Assembly: GCA_022836615.1 (NCBI GenBank)
Contig: MU405210.1
Location: 124,001 to 188,000 of the forward strand
Reading direction: 5' to 3'
DNA: 64,000 nucleotides
From: Annulohypoxylon bovei var. microspora
Taxonomy: Eukaryota; Ascomycota; Sordariomycetes; Xylariales; Hypoxylaceae
Below, piece after piece: positions 34,606 to 46,209 of the stretch. How positions within the stretch are numbered: position 1 is the first letter of the stretch; each line of letters begins with the position of its first letter. Under the pieces are notes generated by a model. It had not been told where the DNA came from and ran no database searches. It saw only the letters and a program-made list of their open reading frames with translations. Both the position numbers and the translations under genes were made by a program.

Positions 34606-35661
34606 ATGCGCCCGCAACCGATTCTCTTCGCTGCAGTCGCCGTGTTGGCCTCTAGCGTCATCGCCCAAGACACGAGCACCAGCACCGATGCGACCTCGAC
34701 GTCAGACGCCGCGACGAGCACTGCCGCTTCGACGACTGCAGATACAACGACCGCGACGGATACCAGCACTAGTGCATCAGACACTTCTACCGCGGAAACA
34801 ACCACATCAGCTGACTCAACAACCGATGCTAGCAGCACGACGACTGATGCGTCATCAACGACATCAACTGATAGTGTTTCAACCATCACCTCGACTTCAT
34901 CCGGTGATCCGCTTCCCACTCTTTCCGGCCAGTATAGTTATCCTGCTCCTACCGTACCTCCGACGAACAATGCTCCGTTCATGCAACCATCAAACGTGCC
35001 GGAAGGTACCGTATTCATTGCCGTCGGAGCCATCTTGGGCGCTTTCGGAGCTGCCGTCTTAATATGGCGTGCTGTTGTCGCCTGGCTCTTGCATCGTAAT
35101 GTCAAGAAGGCGGCGTTGGCTCAGCAAGTTGCTAATGACAAAGCGACCTTCCAACCGCCCCCTCCCTTTTACAAGTACAGCGATCAAGCATCGGCAGCTT
35201 CGCTTGGTAGTGCTGTGCCGGGCCGTGGAGTGCGAAGAACAACGCGAGGACCTATCCCTTCAGCTACCCCGAGCCAGTCCAATCTCTTCTTTTCTCCTAC
35301 TGCCCCCACCGCGTCCGGTAACAATAATCGTGAATCTCGTTTCCTGCCCTCTGGTTTCTATGCTGCCGGGGCAGGATCTCCACAGCAAGGTCATAATCAC
35401 TCTATCAGTCTGACAAACCTGCGACCGGATTCGCGTGGTCATGGACGTCCTCTCGGACACACCCCACCCGAGTCTCCTAGCCTGGCACCCCGTACAGATA
35501 TGGCGCGGCGGAACATGAGCACAACCTCACTGAATCTCAACCGACCACCTAGCGGACGAGCACCAAGTGCCTTTTTGGAGGATATGTTGGATGATCCGCA
35601 AAACCAATTCCCACCGCCTGGTCACCCCAACACCTGGAGTCAGGCTCAAACTCGGCATTAG
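34606..35661 (+). CDS. CSI2: CSI2-like Ser/Thr-rich single-pass membrane protein
   Basis: A single-exon gene of 351 residues. It has an N-terminal signal peptide (MRPQPILFAAVAVLASSVIA), a Ser/Thr/Ala/Asp-rich external region to about residue 105 that is a likely O-mannosylation target, a short segment GQYSYPAPTVPPTNNAPFMQ, and one transmembrane helix at about 128-150 (VFIAVGAILGAFGAAVLIW). The cytoplasmic tail (about 200 residues) is disordered and rich in Pro, Ser and Gly. This layout and the PFMQPSNVPEGTVFIAVG block are those of the fungal Csi2 family, linked in yeast to chitin synthase 3 activity. The function in filamentous fungi is inferred from that. No intron is needed. Confidence 0.85.
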   Translation: MRPQPILFAAVAVLASSVIAQDTSTSTDATSTSDAATSTAASTTADTTTATDTSTSASDTSTAETTTSADSTTDASSTTTDASSTTSTDSVSTITSTSSGDPLPTLSGQYSYPAPTVPPTNNAPFMQPSNVPEGTVFIAVGAILGAFGAAVLIWRAVVAWLLHRNVKKAALAQQVANDKATFQPPPPFYKYSDQASAASLGSAVPGRGVRRTTRGPIPSATPSQSNLFFSPTAPTASGNNNRESRFLPSGFYAAGAGSPQQGHNHSISLTNLRPDSRGHGRPLGHTPPESPSLAPRTDMARRNMSTTSLNLNRPPSGRAPSAFLEDMLDDPQNQFPPPGHPNTWSQAQTRH

Positions 35662-37250
35662 TATTCCGGCGAGAGTTCTTTTTCTTCCACGGAGTCCGGA
35701 ACAGGAGGTCTACGGTGTTAGGATATTTACAAATTCTTCAGTGCAAAATATATTTGAAAGCATTATCGAGGCACGATATAGAGAACGGGTCGGGTGAACC
35801 AAGCCCGGTAGAGTAGTGGGTGGGGGAGAAAAGGAGTAGAGTCCTACACTTGGCGGTGAGGACAGTCCTTTCGGACCTTGCCTGCCGAGCAGTTGCTTCT
35901 TGTAAAAACAACGCGTGTTGTAATAGGCATCAGAGTTGGAGTTACAGGTACGGTGGTGATTACTCTTTACGGGCTTTTTTGGGCTTTTTTTGTGAAAAAG
36001 GCACACAACATTACAACTACGTCACATATCTATCACCGGAGTGTAGCACATAGTCTTTTTGCTATCCAATAATCTTTTCCCCTATTCTATGCCCGACGAA
36101 CGAGTCATTGCCTATCATGTGGAGTTCAATATATCTATCTAATCTACTACCTACATAATCGGTATTATGTATATGCGTGCATATGTACTACGAAGACTTA
36201 GATTTCCGGAAGATGTTTTAAGTGCCCAGGTATAAGTAAGGGTCGGGGATCTGCGTTGCGGATGCGTACCTACAGCATTTTCTGCAGGGCGTTGCAGATA
36301 GATTTCTTGCCTATTTATGCAGGGACCAGGAACCGCAGGCTAAGAGATTATGCGCCTGAGTATGCAGTTTGCGGGCGAATGAGACACAGCTCCAGGTAGG
36401 ACGTATATGCTGTGAAGTATAAATAATTTATTCGATTAAGCCTGCACGACCTCGTATATATCGTTGAATAGTCAACTTCTCGGTATATACGTCTGTGTAT
36501 ATATATATATATGACTATTAGTACTAATAACGCAGATAGATGTTATATACCATTTATTGTCCAGGTAGCCTTATTCACGTGTATACAACTAACAAGATAC
36601 CTTAGCACGTATTATTATAGTATAGTTGAAGTCGACTAGGTAGGTCTTGATAATCCTCATCCGCGATACCCGAGATATTCGAAGTTCTCTATATCATCCA
36701 TAAACCACAATCTTCACTTCCACAAACAAGAGCAAGCAAATAAACGAGTTAGCCAATGGACCTGCATACGCTCCTGTAACCTTGTAACTAAAACAGCTCC
36801 CTTGCGTAGGTGGGCTCCTATGAGAGCAGCAACACGTGTGTTACACATGCACGACATAGCCAAATAGTATTGAGTACTTCGTTCAGCCGCTTCCGACTTC
36901 TCCTTTCCTCTCCCACTCCTCTTACCCGACGAATGTCGCAGTTTCTAAGACATATCACGCAAGGACGTATCGATACTAAGACAAGCAGGCTCCTTCCTTC
37001 CTCGACGTATCAGAGTTCGAGCCACCGTCTAAGCCATAATCTTACGCGTAGAAAAGCCCGCTCGTCCTCAGCTCTTCTTATCTTAAACCTAACCCACTCA
37101 ACTACTGAGGTATAATATCAACACTACAACCTCATGCCCAAATACTCACGTAAAATATTCACTCGTCATATACTCGTATATCATTAAAAGTCGCTATGTG
37201 TGTATCCAAATCTACCCAATCCAAATCCCAATCTAAAACTCGCACCATAT
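35662..37250. other. Convergent spacer between the CSI2-like and Yor1-like genes
   Basis: About 1.6 kb. It has a TA dinucleotide run at 36498-36512 and scattered TAGGTA words. No convincing coding region on either strand. Confidence 0.55.
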
Positions 37251-40200
37251 TCACATCTCATCCTTCTCACTCTTTCCGGCCTCTACCTCCTCTTCATCAT
37301 CACTACCATTAAGCCCCGCTGTCGCACTATGTATATCCTCAACCCTGATCCCGCTCCTATCGCACATACTTCTGAAAATGCCTCCTTGGGCCCATAGGTT
37401 AATCGGGGTATCTAACTCCGCAATACGCCCGGCGTCCATGACGCAGATACGGTCGTACCCTACGATCGTTCGCAAGCGGTGGGCAATGCATAGCAGCGTC
37501 TTGCCGCGGAACCCGACCGCCATTGTCTTCTGGATCTTGTCATCCGTCTCCATGTCTACGGACGACGTGGCCTCGTCACACACGATGATCTGCGATCCGC
37601 GTACTAGGGCCCTCGCCAGCGCCATTAGCTGTCGCTGTCCGAGCGAGAAGTTCAGCCCGTCCTCTTCGACCACGCTGTCGAGGTGTATCCGTGACGGGTC
37701 CTTATCCTCGAAGTTTGCGTTGGCTGGTATTAGATCGGCTTTCCGCAGCGCCGACCACAGGTCCAGGTCCGAGTGCTCGCTGAAGGGATCCAGGTTGCTG
37801 CGGACGGTTCCGCGGAAGAGCGTGGGATCTTGTGGGATGATGGCGAGGCGGGAACGGAGGTCGTGTAGACCAATCGTTGATATATCAAGCCCATCGATAT
37901 AAATATGACCCCCTGAAATCTCGACTAGTCGGAATAGGGTCGACATGATGGAACTCTTGCCCGCCCCTGTACGTCCTACGATACCTATACGTTCGCCTCC
38001 ACGAACGTTAATGCTGAGGCCCTTGAGCACCAAGGGCAAGTTTGCACGATACCGCATCTCGACGTTGTCAAAGATGATTTCTCCTTTCTCCGGCCACGTG
38101 GGACGAACGTCAATCGTGTGCTCGGGTGCCTCCTCCTCGAGTTGTGTTCCGTAGTACTCGAGTCGTTCCACGGCATTCATGCCGTTCTCCACCTCGGCTA
38201 ACTGCCGCACCGTGAACTGCAACATCTGCACGATGGATAGGATGTACGAAAGCACGAGACCGCCGATCGACGGTGAAACACTGAATCGGGACGTCACAAC
38301 AAGGATACCCGTGGTGAAGACAAGCAAGTTCCCGATAGTATCCAGACGTATCGACAGCCACCGTTGATTCGAGAATGTCAGATAGTATGCTGCGTTCATT
38401 TCATCGATGGAATTTCGAATATCTTCGATGAAGCGTTCTTTCAATCCATACGCACGAATAGATGCCACTCCGCTGAGACCTTCGCCGAATTTGGCAAATA
38501 CAACAGACCGGAGAACTGACTCGTAACGCTTGACTTCTCGAGCAGAGGCCCGGTAGTAAGACGCCGCAAGCAGGAAAAGAATAGCCAGCGGAACTAGCGC
38601 AATTGCGAAATAGTGGAAGAAGGCAATGATCAAGGCGAACACAGATATGATCATGCATAGCGTGAGAAAATACATCCTCATAGCATCGGACAAGTTATTA
38701 TCCATAACGTCAACATCCCTCGAAAACCGGTTTGTGATTCGCCCGAGCGGTGTCGTGTCGAAGAACGACATCGGTGCTCTGAGAGTCCTCGTCACTGCCT
38801 CTCTCAGAAGAGTCCTGCTAGCATTTGTACCGAATACAGCTAGCAGAACTGAAAACAGGAACATGAGCAGAGCTTGTACCGTTCCCAGGCCCGCGTATAC
38901 GCCGATATACACTCCCGTGGTGAGACCGAAGTGGTCAGACGTCCAATATGACAACCATAAACTTGTCATAATATTGGCACCCTGAGAGAGTAGAAGCACA
39001 ATGAACACGAGTGGAGCATTAAGGATACCTCCCGAAGCTCGAACATAAGCAGTATAAACAGACCATGGGACGCTCGACACGGCTCGTTCCTCTGCTTGCA
39101 TCAGTCCCTGAGCCTTCTTCTTTTTCTTCTTGCTCTTTTCACCTTCGGCGGTTTTGTCCTCGACTTGGTTCGGTTCTTCCTCTTGTGTTTGTTCCAGAGC
39201 AGTAGTTTCCATCAGCTGCTGGAAGCCAGAATGGTTAGCCATTAAATTGTCAAAAGTGTCGACCGCTTGAATCTTGCCGGCGTCCATCCAGATAATCCTG
39301 TCGCAACGGTTAAGAACCCACAGTTGGTGGGTTGCAAGGATTCGACACTTGTCTTTTAGAAGACCCATGATGGCGTTGTCCATGATATGTCGGCCAACAT
39401 GAGCATCAACTGCGCTGAGCGGATCGTCCATGAGCACGATGTCAGCATCAAAGTAAATGGCTCGGGCGATATTGAGTCGTTGCTTTTGTCCACCTGATAT
39501 AGTAATTCCTCTTTCGCCTATTTCAGTTGCGTCTCCATTGGGAAGCATATCTAAGTCGGGTTGCAAAGCACAGCTAATCATAACAGTTAGTGTCTGGTGT
39601 TTTCTCGTCGTCCTTGGATGTCACTTACGCTCCTACGACTTCCTTGTACCACTCGCGATCCATATCCTTCCCAAAGAGGATGTTATTCCGGACACTTGCG
39701 TTCTGAATCCAGGCATATTGCGGGCAGAAGGCTCTGGAGGCACCCAACACGACCTCGCCTGATGTCTTCCGCATGTCGCCAGCAAGCGCGGCGAGCAGGG
39801 AACTCTTTCCACACCCGACAGTTCCAATGACAGCGACTAGTTCATTTCTTCCGATTTCGAGGTTCAAATCTTGGAGTTTGAAAGGCTCACGCTCTTCTAC
39901 AAGTGTACTTGCAGTATCTTCGGTGCCTTCTTCAGAATGTCCTCCCTCGTTACCCGTTTTATGAGGTTGCTTTGTACCCTTCTGTGAAGGTCCATGTTTG
40001 CCTTTCTTTTCCTTTTCCTTCTCGGATTCTTGGGTTGGCGTCCGCTCCCAAGTGAAAGTGGCGTCATGCATCTCGACCGCATGCTTTCCTTCCGGTTCCA
40101 ATACCACATCCTCTTCTTGCTCTTCGGATAACATGAATTCCTGTATACGTTGAAGAGATGACCAAGCGTCAACTGTCTGACCAATAACCAGAGGGAGCAG

Positions 40201-41802
40201 GTTTAGAGGCATTCGTAAACCGTTGAAAAGCGCAAGGGAGGAGAAAACTTGTGCAGCCGGAAGGCCGTGGTCGGTCAGTGAGTAGGTAATGAAGGACAAC
40301 ATGGAGGCATAAATGGGAAGCGACATGCTAACAGCATTGATAGCATTTCGAACTGCCAGTAGGATTTGGATAGAGTGGATTTCTCGAGCTCGGATGTCCT
40401 TTAGACGGTCTAGGAAAGCTCCCTCCCACCCGAAATACTTGACAAAGCGAACGGACTGTAATATTTCTTGAGTGAGGCTCACACGCTGGTCTGTTATTTT
40501 ATTAATTGCTGCTCGGCGCCTGAATAGCAATCGAATTGCTCTAGTCAACGCCGGAATACCAATGACCAAGAGCGCGAAGCCGGCTAGAGCGCTATAAGTC
40601 AGATTAATAACAAGAACGACGAGAGTTATGAGGCATGAGATAGGCGCGGTCCAAATCAAATGGAACATGGCGGAAGCTTGGTCTACACGGTAGGTATCGA
40701 CGCTCATCAGATTCACAATCTTTCCATTGCTCCAGCCGGTGCCGTCGCCTGTGATGAGCGCCTTATCCATCTTAGTGTCCTTTTTGGAGTCATCCGATTT
40801 CTCTGTCTTGATATTTTCATTCTCTTTCCCCTTTTCCTTTTCCTTTTCCTTTTCCTTTTCGCCTTGGTCGATGTCTGCTGTTCCGTTGGATACCTCTTTA
40901 CCGCCAGCCCTCGCCCGTCCGGAGAGCACCATGGATTTCTCAAAGATGAGACTGATGAGGACAGCACGCGACTCCCCTCCAATCATCATGCCGTTGTAGA
41001 TGAAGTGGTTGACACCTAAGCTCTGGAGAATCTGCATGACAGTTACGCCAATAACTAGGCCGATACCTGCACTGATCTTAGGTGGGGGTTGCCCATTCTG
41101 AGACGCGTCCCAGGCTTCTTGGGCAAACTCGATGAGGTACCGCAGAGTGAAAGGAGACATGACCTGGAAGATGGAGGAGCAGAGTTGGCAGAAACCGCCC
41201 ACCCAGAACTCCCAGAAGAAGGTTTCGTGTAGTGCCCAAAGCAGAGGGTACTGGTCACCTGCTTTCTTTCGCCTCTCGAAAGATTCTCTTGTCTTGGACG
41301 TCATCTTCTCGGCTGTCCGATCAGGGTTTACGGACCAGAGGTCGTCCTGTTCTAAGGGTCGTTTATACCCTACCTATATTTTTATCAATACTGTGTGGCT
41401 AATCCGGACGAGCCCGATACTTACATTCATTAGGGGGGCCATCCATTGGAAAGTCAGTTTACTGAAGAAACCAGCCCCGTACTCCCTCGAGACCTGACGC
41501 TCCTTGGGAATGGGCGGTATCGAACCCCATAGTAGGGGGTTCGGCGTCTTGTACCATGGCTTCTTTGGCGGCACAGACGCCCTTGTGGTAGTGCGAGTGA
41601 TGGTGCTTGTATCGGTAGCATGACTTTGAGTTTGTTTCAACACATCACGGTCGTTGTCATCGGACTCTTCAAGTTTTCGGATTTCTTTCTCGGGATCGTC
41701 GTAGACCGAGGCCGGCGTTGCTGGCTCAGAGTTGCCGATATTTTCGACATCTGCAAGTGGGTCCGCCGGTTTTATTTCTTTATGCTCAGTTTCATTTGCC
41801 AT
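37251..41802 (-). CDS. YOR1: ABC-C (MRP/Yor1-type) multidrug transporter
   Basis: A full-size exporter with layout (TMD-NBD)x2 and no TMD0. Yor1-type pumps export oligomycin and other organic anions from the plasma membrane. Exons 41802-41425, 41373-39629 and 39573-37251 give 1,481 residues. The protein has a disordered N-terminus, then FFSKLTFQWMAPLMNVGYKR. NBD1 has Walker A GTVGCGKSS (about residue 641), signature ISGGQKQR and Walker B ADIVLMDDPLSAVD. NBD2 has Walker A GRTGAGKSS (about 1244), signature FSLGQRQ and IIVCDEATSSVD. Both ATP sites look complete apart from the usual degenerate ABC-C signatures. A charged insert of alternating Lys and Glu (KEKEKEKEK) sits in the first TMD between helices and is encoded by a hexanucleotide microsatellite; a second charged insert lies ahead of NBD1. 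Confidence 0.92.
40825..40861. repeat. TTTTCC hexanucleotide repeat within the Yor1-like coding sequence
   Basis: About five copies of TTTTCC (minus strand GGAAAA) encode alternating Lys-Glu in an inter-helix loop. The repeat is in frame, so copy-number changes would alter loop length without frameshift. Confidence 0.8.
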
Positions 41803-44111
41803 AGTATGGCCTCAAAAAACAGCTTAGCACTTACTCGCGGCGCAGTGCGAGAGCGAAGGGAGTATATCAAGTCTTAGGTAGGCTTCTACACTTATACCAA
41901 GCTTGATATGTGACCTTTAGGGATGATTTTTAAGCAATTGGACCCGTTTGTTGAGAACAAAGCAAGAAGAGGCGACGGGCAATACTTTTATAAGCGATGT
42001 TGGAAAGCAGAATTGGTCAGCCGTCTATGATACAAAGATATAGGTACTAATAACTCTCTTAATTGTTAAATTCTGACTTTCATAACATAACTCGTCCAGA
42101 CTACAGGTTAAGTATGATTGTGTATGAGTAGAAGTAAGAAGAATTAAATGAGATAGAATTATGAACCGGAATCTTGGCAGCCGAAAATACGCGGACAAGA
42201 TTAGGAAGGACCCTTTAATACTTTAGTATCTAACCTATCTGCCTATGATGCTTCCATTTTCGGCCCCGCTTGCCGGGTTCAAACTCCACTTCAGATGTCG
42301 GAAAGAACTAGACTAGTTTTCTTAGCACGGGGTACCTACCTTCGGTATACGACTATATACGACTGCTGCGACTGCTGCGACTGCTACGACTATAAACGCT
42401 GGAAGTCACCAAGAGTCACCAATGGCTCGGGATTTAGTACGAGCCTTCGCTAACAACCTGGGGTTATCCCAAAGACTCACAGCCAATCAGACTCTTCATA
42501 ATGCGAATCGGCATATAGCTAAAAGAAACAATAAGGTGGCATTCTTTATTTTTCTGACTTGGCCGGATGACGCACGTCGGCGTTGATTAGCATGAGAAAG
42601 TGCGAGTTTTTTACGATGGCATGCATCTGCGTCTGTATGTATTAGTCAAAATGTCGGTAAGACAACAACACCAACATGAGACCTTGCGCTGCTTGCTAGG
42701 TTGATAGAAGGAAGTTTTGTGAGTCGTCAGCAGATGCCTACCTACATACATACCTACCTTGTCCTACGTACATACATACCTACAAAGTACGCATGTATAT
42801 ATTTCCTATAGCAGTAATGAAACATCTACCCGTGGTAACCTTATCTGACTTTTCCAAGGTTCCAAAGGGTCTTTCTTTCCCAACCCCGTTCCCGTACCAA
42901 TCCGAATCCCGGGTCCCACTCGGGACATGCGAATAACACCCATCGACTTGGAAAAGTTAATTGCGAGACCACCCCTACCGAACATGGCCCTGCCTGGGTA
43001 TCTGGGTTTGCGTCTTGAGTGTCCGTGTGCCTGTGTGTCCGAACCTGGTTTCCGCTGCCGTCCTCGAAATTACATAAATCGTATATTCCGTCGCGAATGG
43101 CGGATCTTTATTTTTTTATTTTCGTTTTCGTTTACTAGGTCGTCGATCCTTAGGGCTTTTGCTGGGGTAAAGAGCAGGGAGAAAAGAAGTTTAAGCTTTG
43201 TACTACTGTAAGCGCTATAGTATAGCATGGCAGGCATTATAGTCTGGCCAGTCCTAACCAGGGTAGCCACACCCGAGACCGGTACCGAGATGGACGCTTC
43301 GACGCCGACTCGTGGGCCTCGGACTATAGCGGAATTTAGAAAGTTCCTGCTTCTGGGCCCTTACGCCGAGTTTGCTGATTTATAATACAACCTTGGAACT
43401 CGTATGTAACTCTCGTATGTCTTTAGCCACGTCTCAATCTACTACCTAGGCAACAAGACGGTTCGTAATACTGGATGACTCGACTCTATACCTCTGTTGT
43501 GAGAAAGACTACGGATGACAACAGATTTTTCGATTAACTAAGCAGGTTGACCCGCCCGTCGGACTTTTGCTTGAGGGGGCACCATTCCGAAGTGCATATT
43601 GAACGCCGCACGGCAGACTTAGCGAACACATGACATCAGGTAGATCAGATGCTTGTACAGTCTTCAGTACACCTGGTAGTCAACCTTGCTTCCCTAGGTA
43701 TGTAGAAAATATGTATGATCCTTTTCAGGGGAAGGAAACACTACAGCACGGGTAATTATAATATGTACTTACATGTTTAACACACGTATACTAGTCATTC
43801 TACGACATCACACTGCGTTCTAGAAGGCTGCAATATTATGTTACACACTGTGATTTCCTCTTCAAGGTGTTGGGAAGCACACCTTGTTAGCCTTGCGTAT
43901 ACTGATGAACACTGCCGTATTATCGCTTCTCGTCTATACCCTTTCTTTTAATAAGCATCCATGAGCACCCCCCAAACCTGCTAGATGTACAAAGTTTGGC
44001 CAGACCGTACCAAGCCTGGTAAAAACGTGAAATGAACTAGGACGCAGCAGTATGTTATCAGCGACGGTAACAGCAACGCTATCGCAATCCCATGCTCGCT
44101 CGCCGCGACCA
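41803..44111. other. Long intergenic spacer between the Yor1-like and IES1 genes
   Basis: About 2.3 kb. It contains three copies of GACTGCTGC at 42361-42388 and a CTACCTACATAC-type repeat at 42737-42785. The left part is the upstream region of the transporter gene. No gene recognised; the 94-residue frame at 42927-43211 lacks any family feature. Confidence 0.55.
42737..42785. repeat. TACC/TACA tetranucleotide repeat
   Basis: Alternating CTAC and CATA tetramers, a word found all over the intergenic DNA of this window (GTAGGTAGGTAC on the other strand). Confidence 0.75.
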
Positions 44112-46209
44112 TTATGAACTATCCGTACCGTCGTCTGAGCCATCCAGACCTAGCAACGCCTTTCCGATATTGTCTATGTCATCGGAGTCATCTTTACCCT
44201 CACCCTCGCCCTCGCCTTCGCCTTCACCTTCGCCCTCCTCGCCTTCACCCTCTTCTCCTCCACTACCAATACCCAGAAGTTCTTTTTCCATAGGATCTAG
44301 ATCATCTGCATCCTCCATCGTGACATCACCGTTAGTGTTACCATTTAGCTTCGTCTTGACTATGTCCATCTTTTCCGGGCTGTCGTTGCCGCCGTGATCG
44401 GCTTGTAAGTCCGGCGAGGCATAGTCCGACGGCGGAGCTGCGACACGTCTCTTGGTTATCGGCATGACCCCTAACTCGGGCCGACCGTCCCAACGTCTCA
44501 GTCGTCGGTCTGCTCTTCGAAGTGAGGCCGCGTACGACGCGAACTCTTCGCCGAAATCGTCCTCTTCTTGATTAAGTTGACAAAGACCACCAAAGCCTCG
44601 GTCTATGAAGAGGTGCTTCTGTTCCCTGTGTGACATCATATACTCTTCTTCATCACTGTCTATCAGCGCGTCCTTCATTGCCGCCAGACGGCGCTTGGCA
44701 CGTATGATTGCGCCCTCCTGTCGACGTGTCTTTCGAGCAATATGATGCTGTCTGCGAAGTCCGCGGCCGAGGATGTGCTCAACCCGCTGGTTCCGGTTCC
44801 GCTCTACTGCGAGTTGATGCGCAGTGGGGGGGCGTGGCTTTCTAGGGACTATACCTTCGATAACATGAGATCCCGGCCCCGCGGGCGAGGAACCTTCGAA
44901 GATCAAGTGCTTCAGTGGCGCACCGCCCCGTCGTCCGGTACTACTAGCACCAATGCGCGACATGGCCCTCGGCGGTGGAGTGGACCGTGTACTATCCAGA
45001 TCAGACTCGTGCTTCGATGGCCGTATCCGGGGGAGGATCGCGGCGGTAGGTCCTTCATCAGCCAGGATCCTTCCCCTAGAGCCTCGCTTGTTTTGGTGAT
45101 CTGCTAAGTATGCCTGATCGGCTGCGATGATCTTTGCTCTGTGGTTTTGCTTCTCTCGTCCGAATTCAATTTCCTCATGAGGGTCAATATTCTCACGGTC
45201 TTCTTCTTCAGCTGTCATCTCGTCCATACGCGGAACTCCCTGGTTTGCAACCTCCGTACCATAGTCGACACCTTGTCCAAATGGATTTTCTTCGCAGCCC
45301 TCTTCAGTAAAGTCGGACTCGAGATAGAACCACATCAGCCATAGGAAGGCTTTCGCACGTGATTTGCTTGTGTAGTTCGTCTTCATGATGAGGTCATGAA
45401 ACTCGCCGCTAGGAGGAAAGTGTAGTTCAGCGATGTAAGACGCTTGCTGACATATGAGGAAAATAAGATTAACTGGGTTCGACCGAGGAGGGTCCTTTCC
45501 CTTAAATTCGCCTAACTCGTGAGGCTCAGGACGGTCCTCAGCTGCACCTTTTAGGATGGACTTCAATCTTGGAGCGTCCTGCAACTGCTTGTAGGCGGAC
45601 GCATCTTGGTGAGCTTGTAACGACGGGATGGCGTGATACGTTCGGAGCTGAGCTCGCATCTCAGGAAAAACTGCATACCATTAGCACAAGTCGCAAGCCT
45701 AGATTGATGGAGGAGATGGTACAGTTCAATGTCGTGTTCATCCGACCCACGTTGACAAGCAAGCAGACCATGGCCATGCTCTTTGCGGCTTCTCGATCAC
45801 TGAGTAATTTGTCTCGTAGAACCTTGCTCGTCTTACTGCTTCGGGCCATAGTATCGATATATAGGTCCGCGAAACTCTGCTTCTCCTTGCCATCTCCTAT
45901 AGGCTCGTAGCTATTCGTGAAGACCCTATTGTCGTCGTCGAAAACGGCTCTAAGAAAGTCGTACTGGATATCTCTTCTCCAAAGCGGTTCTCCATCTTCT
46001 TTCTTCAGGTGTCTAATCTTTCCTACGGTAGGGAATGATGCTGCCGCCGCCGCCGCAGATGATTTGTTCTTCGGTCGCTTACTTCCATGTCCAGATTCGG
46101 ACCTGATGATACTGGCTTCGAGGTTGTCACCTGGAGTACTATCCCTTGGGGCGCCACTAGATGCGCGCGACCAGCGGCTATTCTCCGGCGTGCCTTCTCT
46201 CGAAGCCAT
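44112..46209 (-). CDS. IES1: INO80 chromatin-remodelling complex subunit 1 (IES1)
   Basis: Ies1 is a fungal-specific subunit of the INO80 nucleosome remodeller. Exons 46209-45723 and 45670-44112 give 681 residues. The conserved part is in the first 270 residues: LKKEDGEPLWRRDIQYDFLR followed by AVFDD, then SFADLYIDTMARSSKTSKVL and NVGRMNTTLNFFPEMRAQLR; AFLWLMWFYLESDFTEEGCE followed by NPFGQG closes it. The intron (45722-45671, GTACCA donor) is required to make NTTLNFFPEM. The rest is disordered, with basic patches (HHIARKTRRQEGAIIRAKRR) and an acidic C-terminus containing a Gly-Glu repeat. A run of six alanines lies near the N-terminus. The ATG at 46209 gives MASREGTPENSRW. Confidence 0.9.
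44198..44260. repeat. Gly-Glu-coding hexanucleotide repeat at the 3' end of IES1
   Basis: CCCTCG/CCTTCG-type hexamers on the plus strand encode alternating Gly and Glu near the C-terminus of IES1. In-frame and probably length-variable. Confidence 0.8.
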
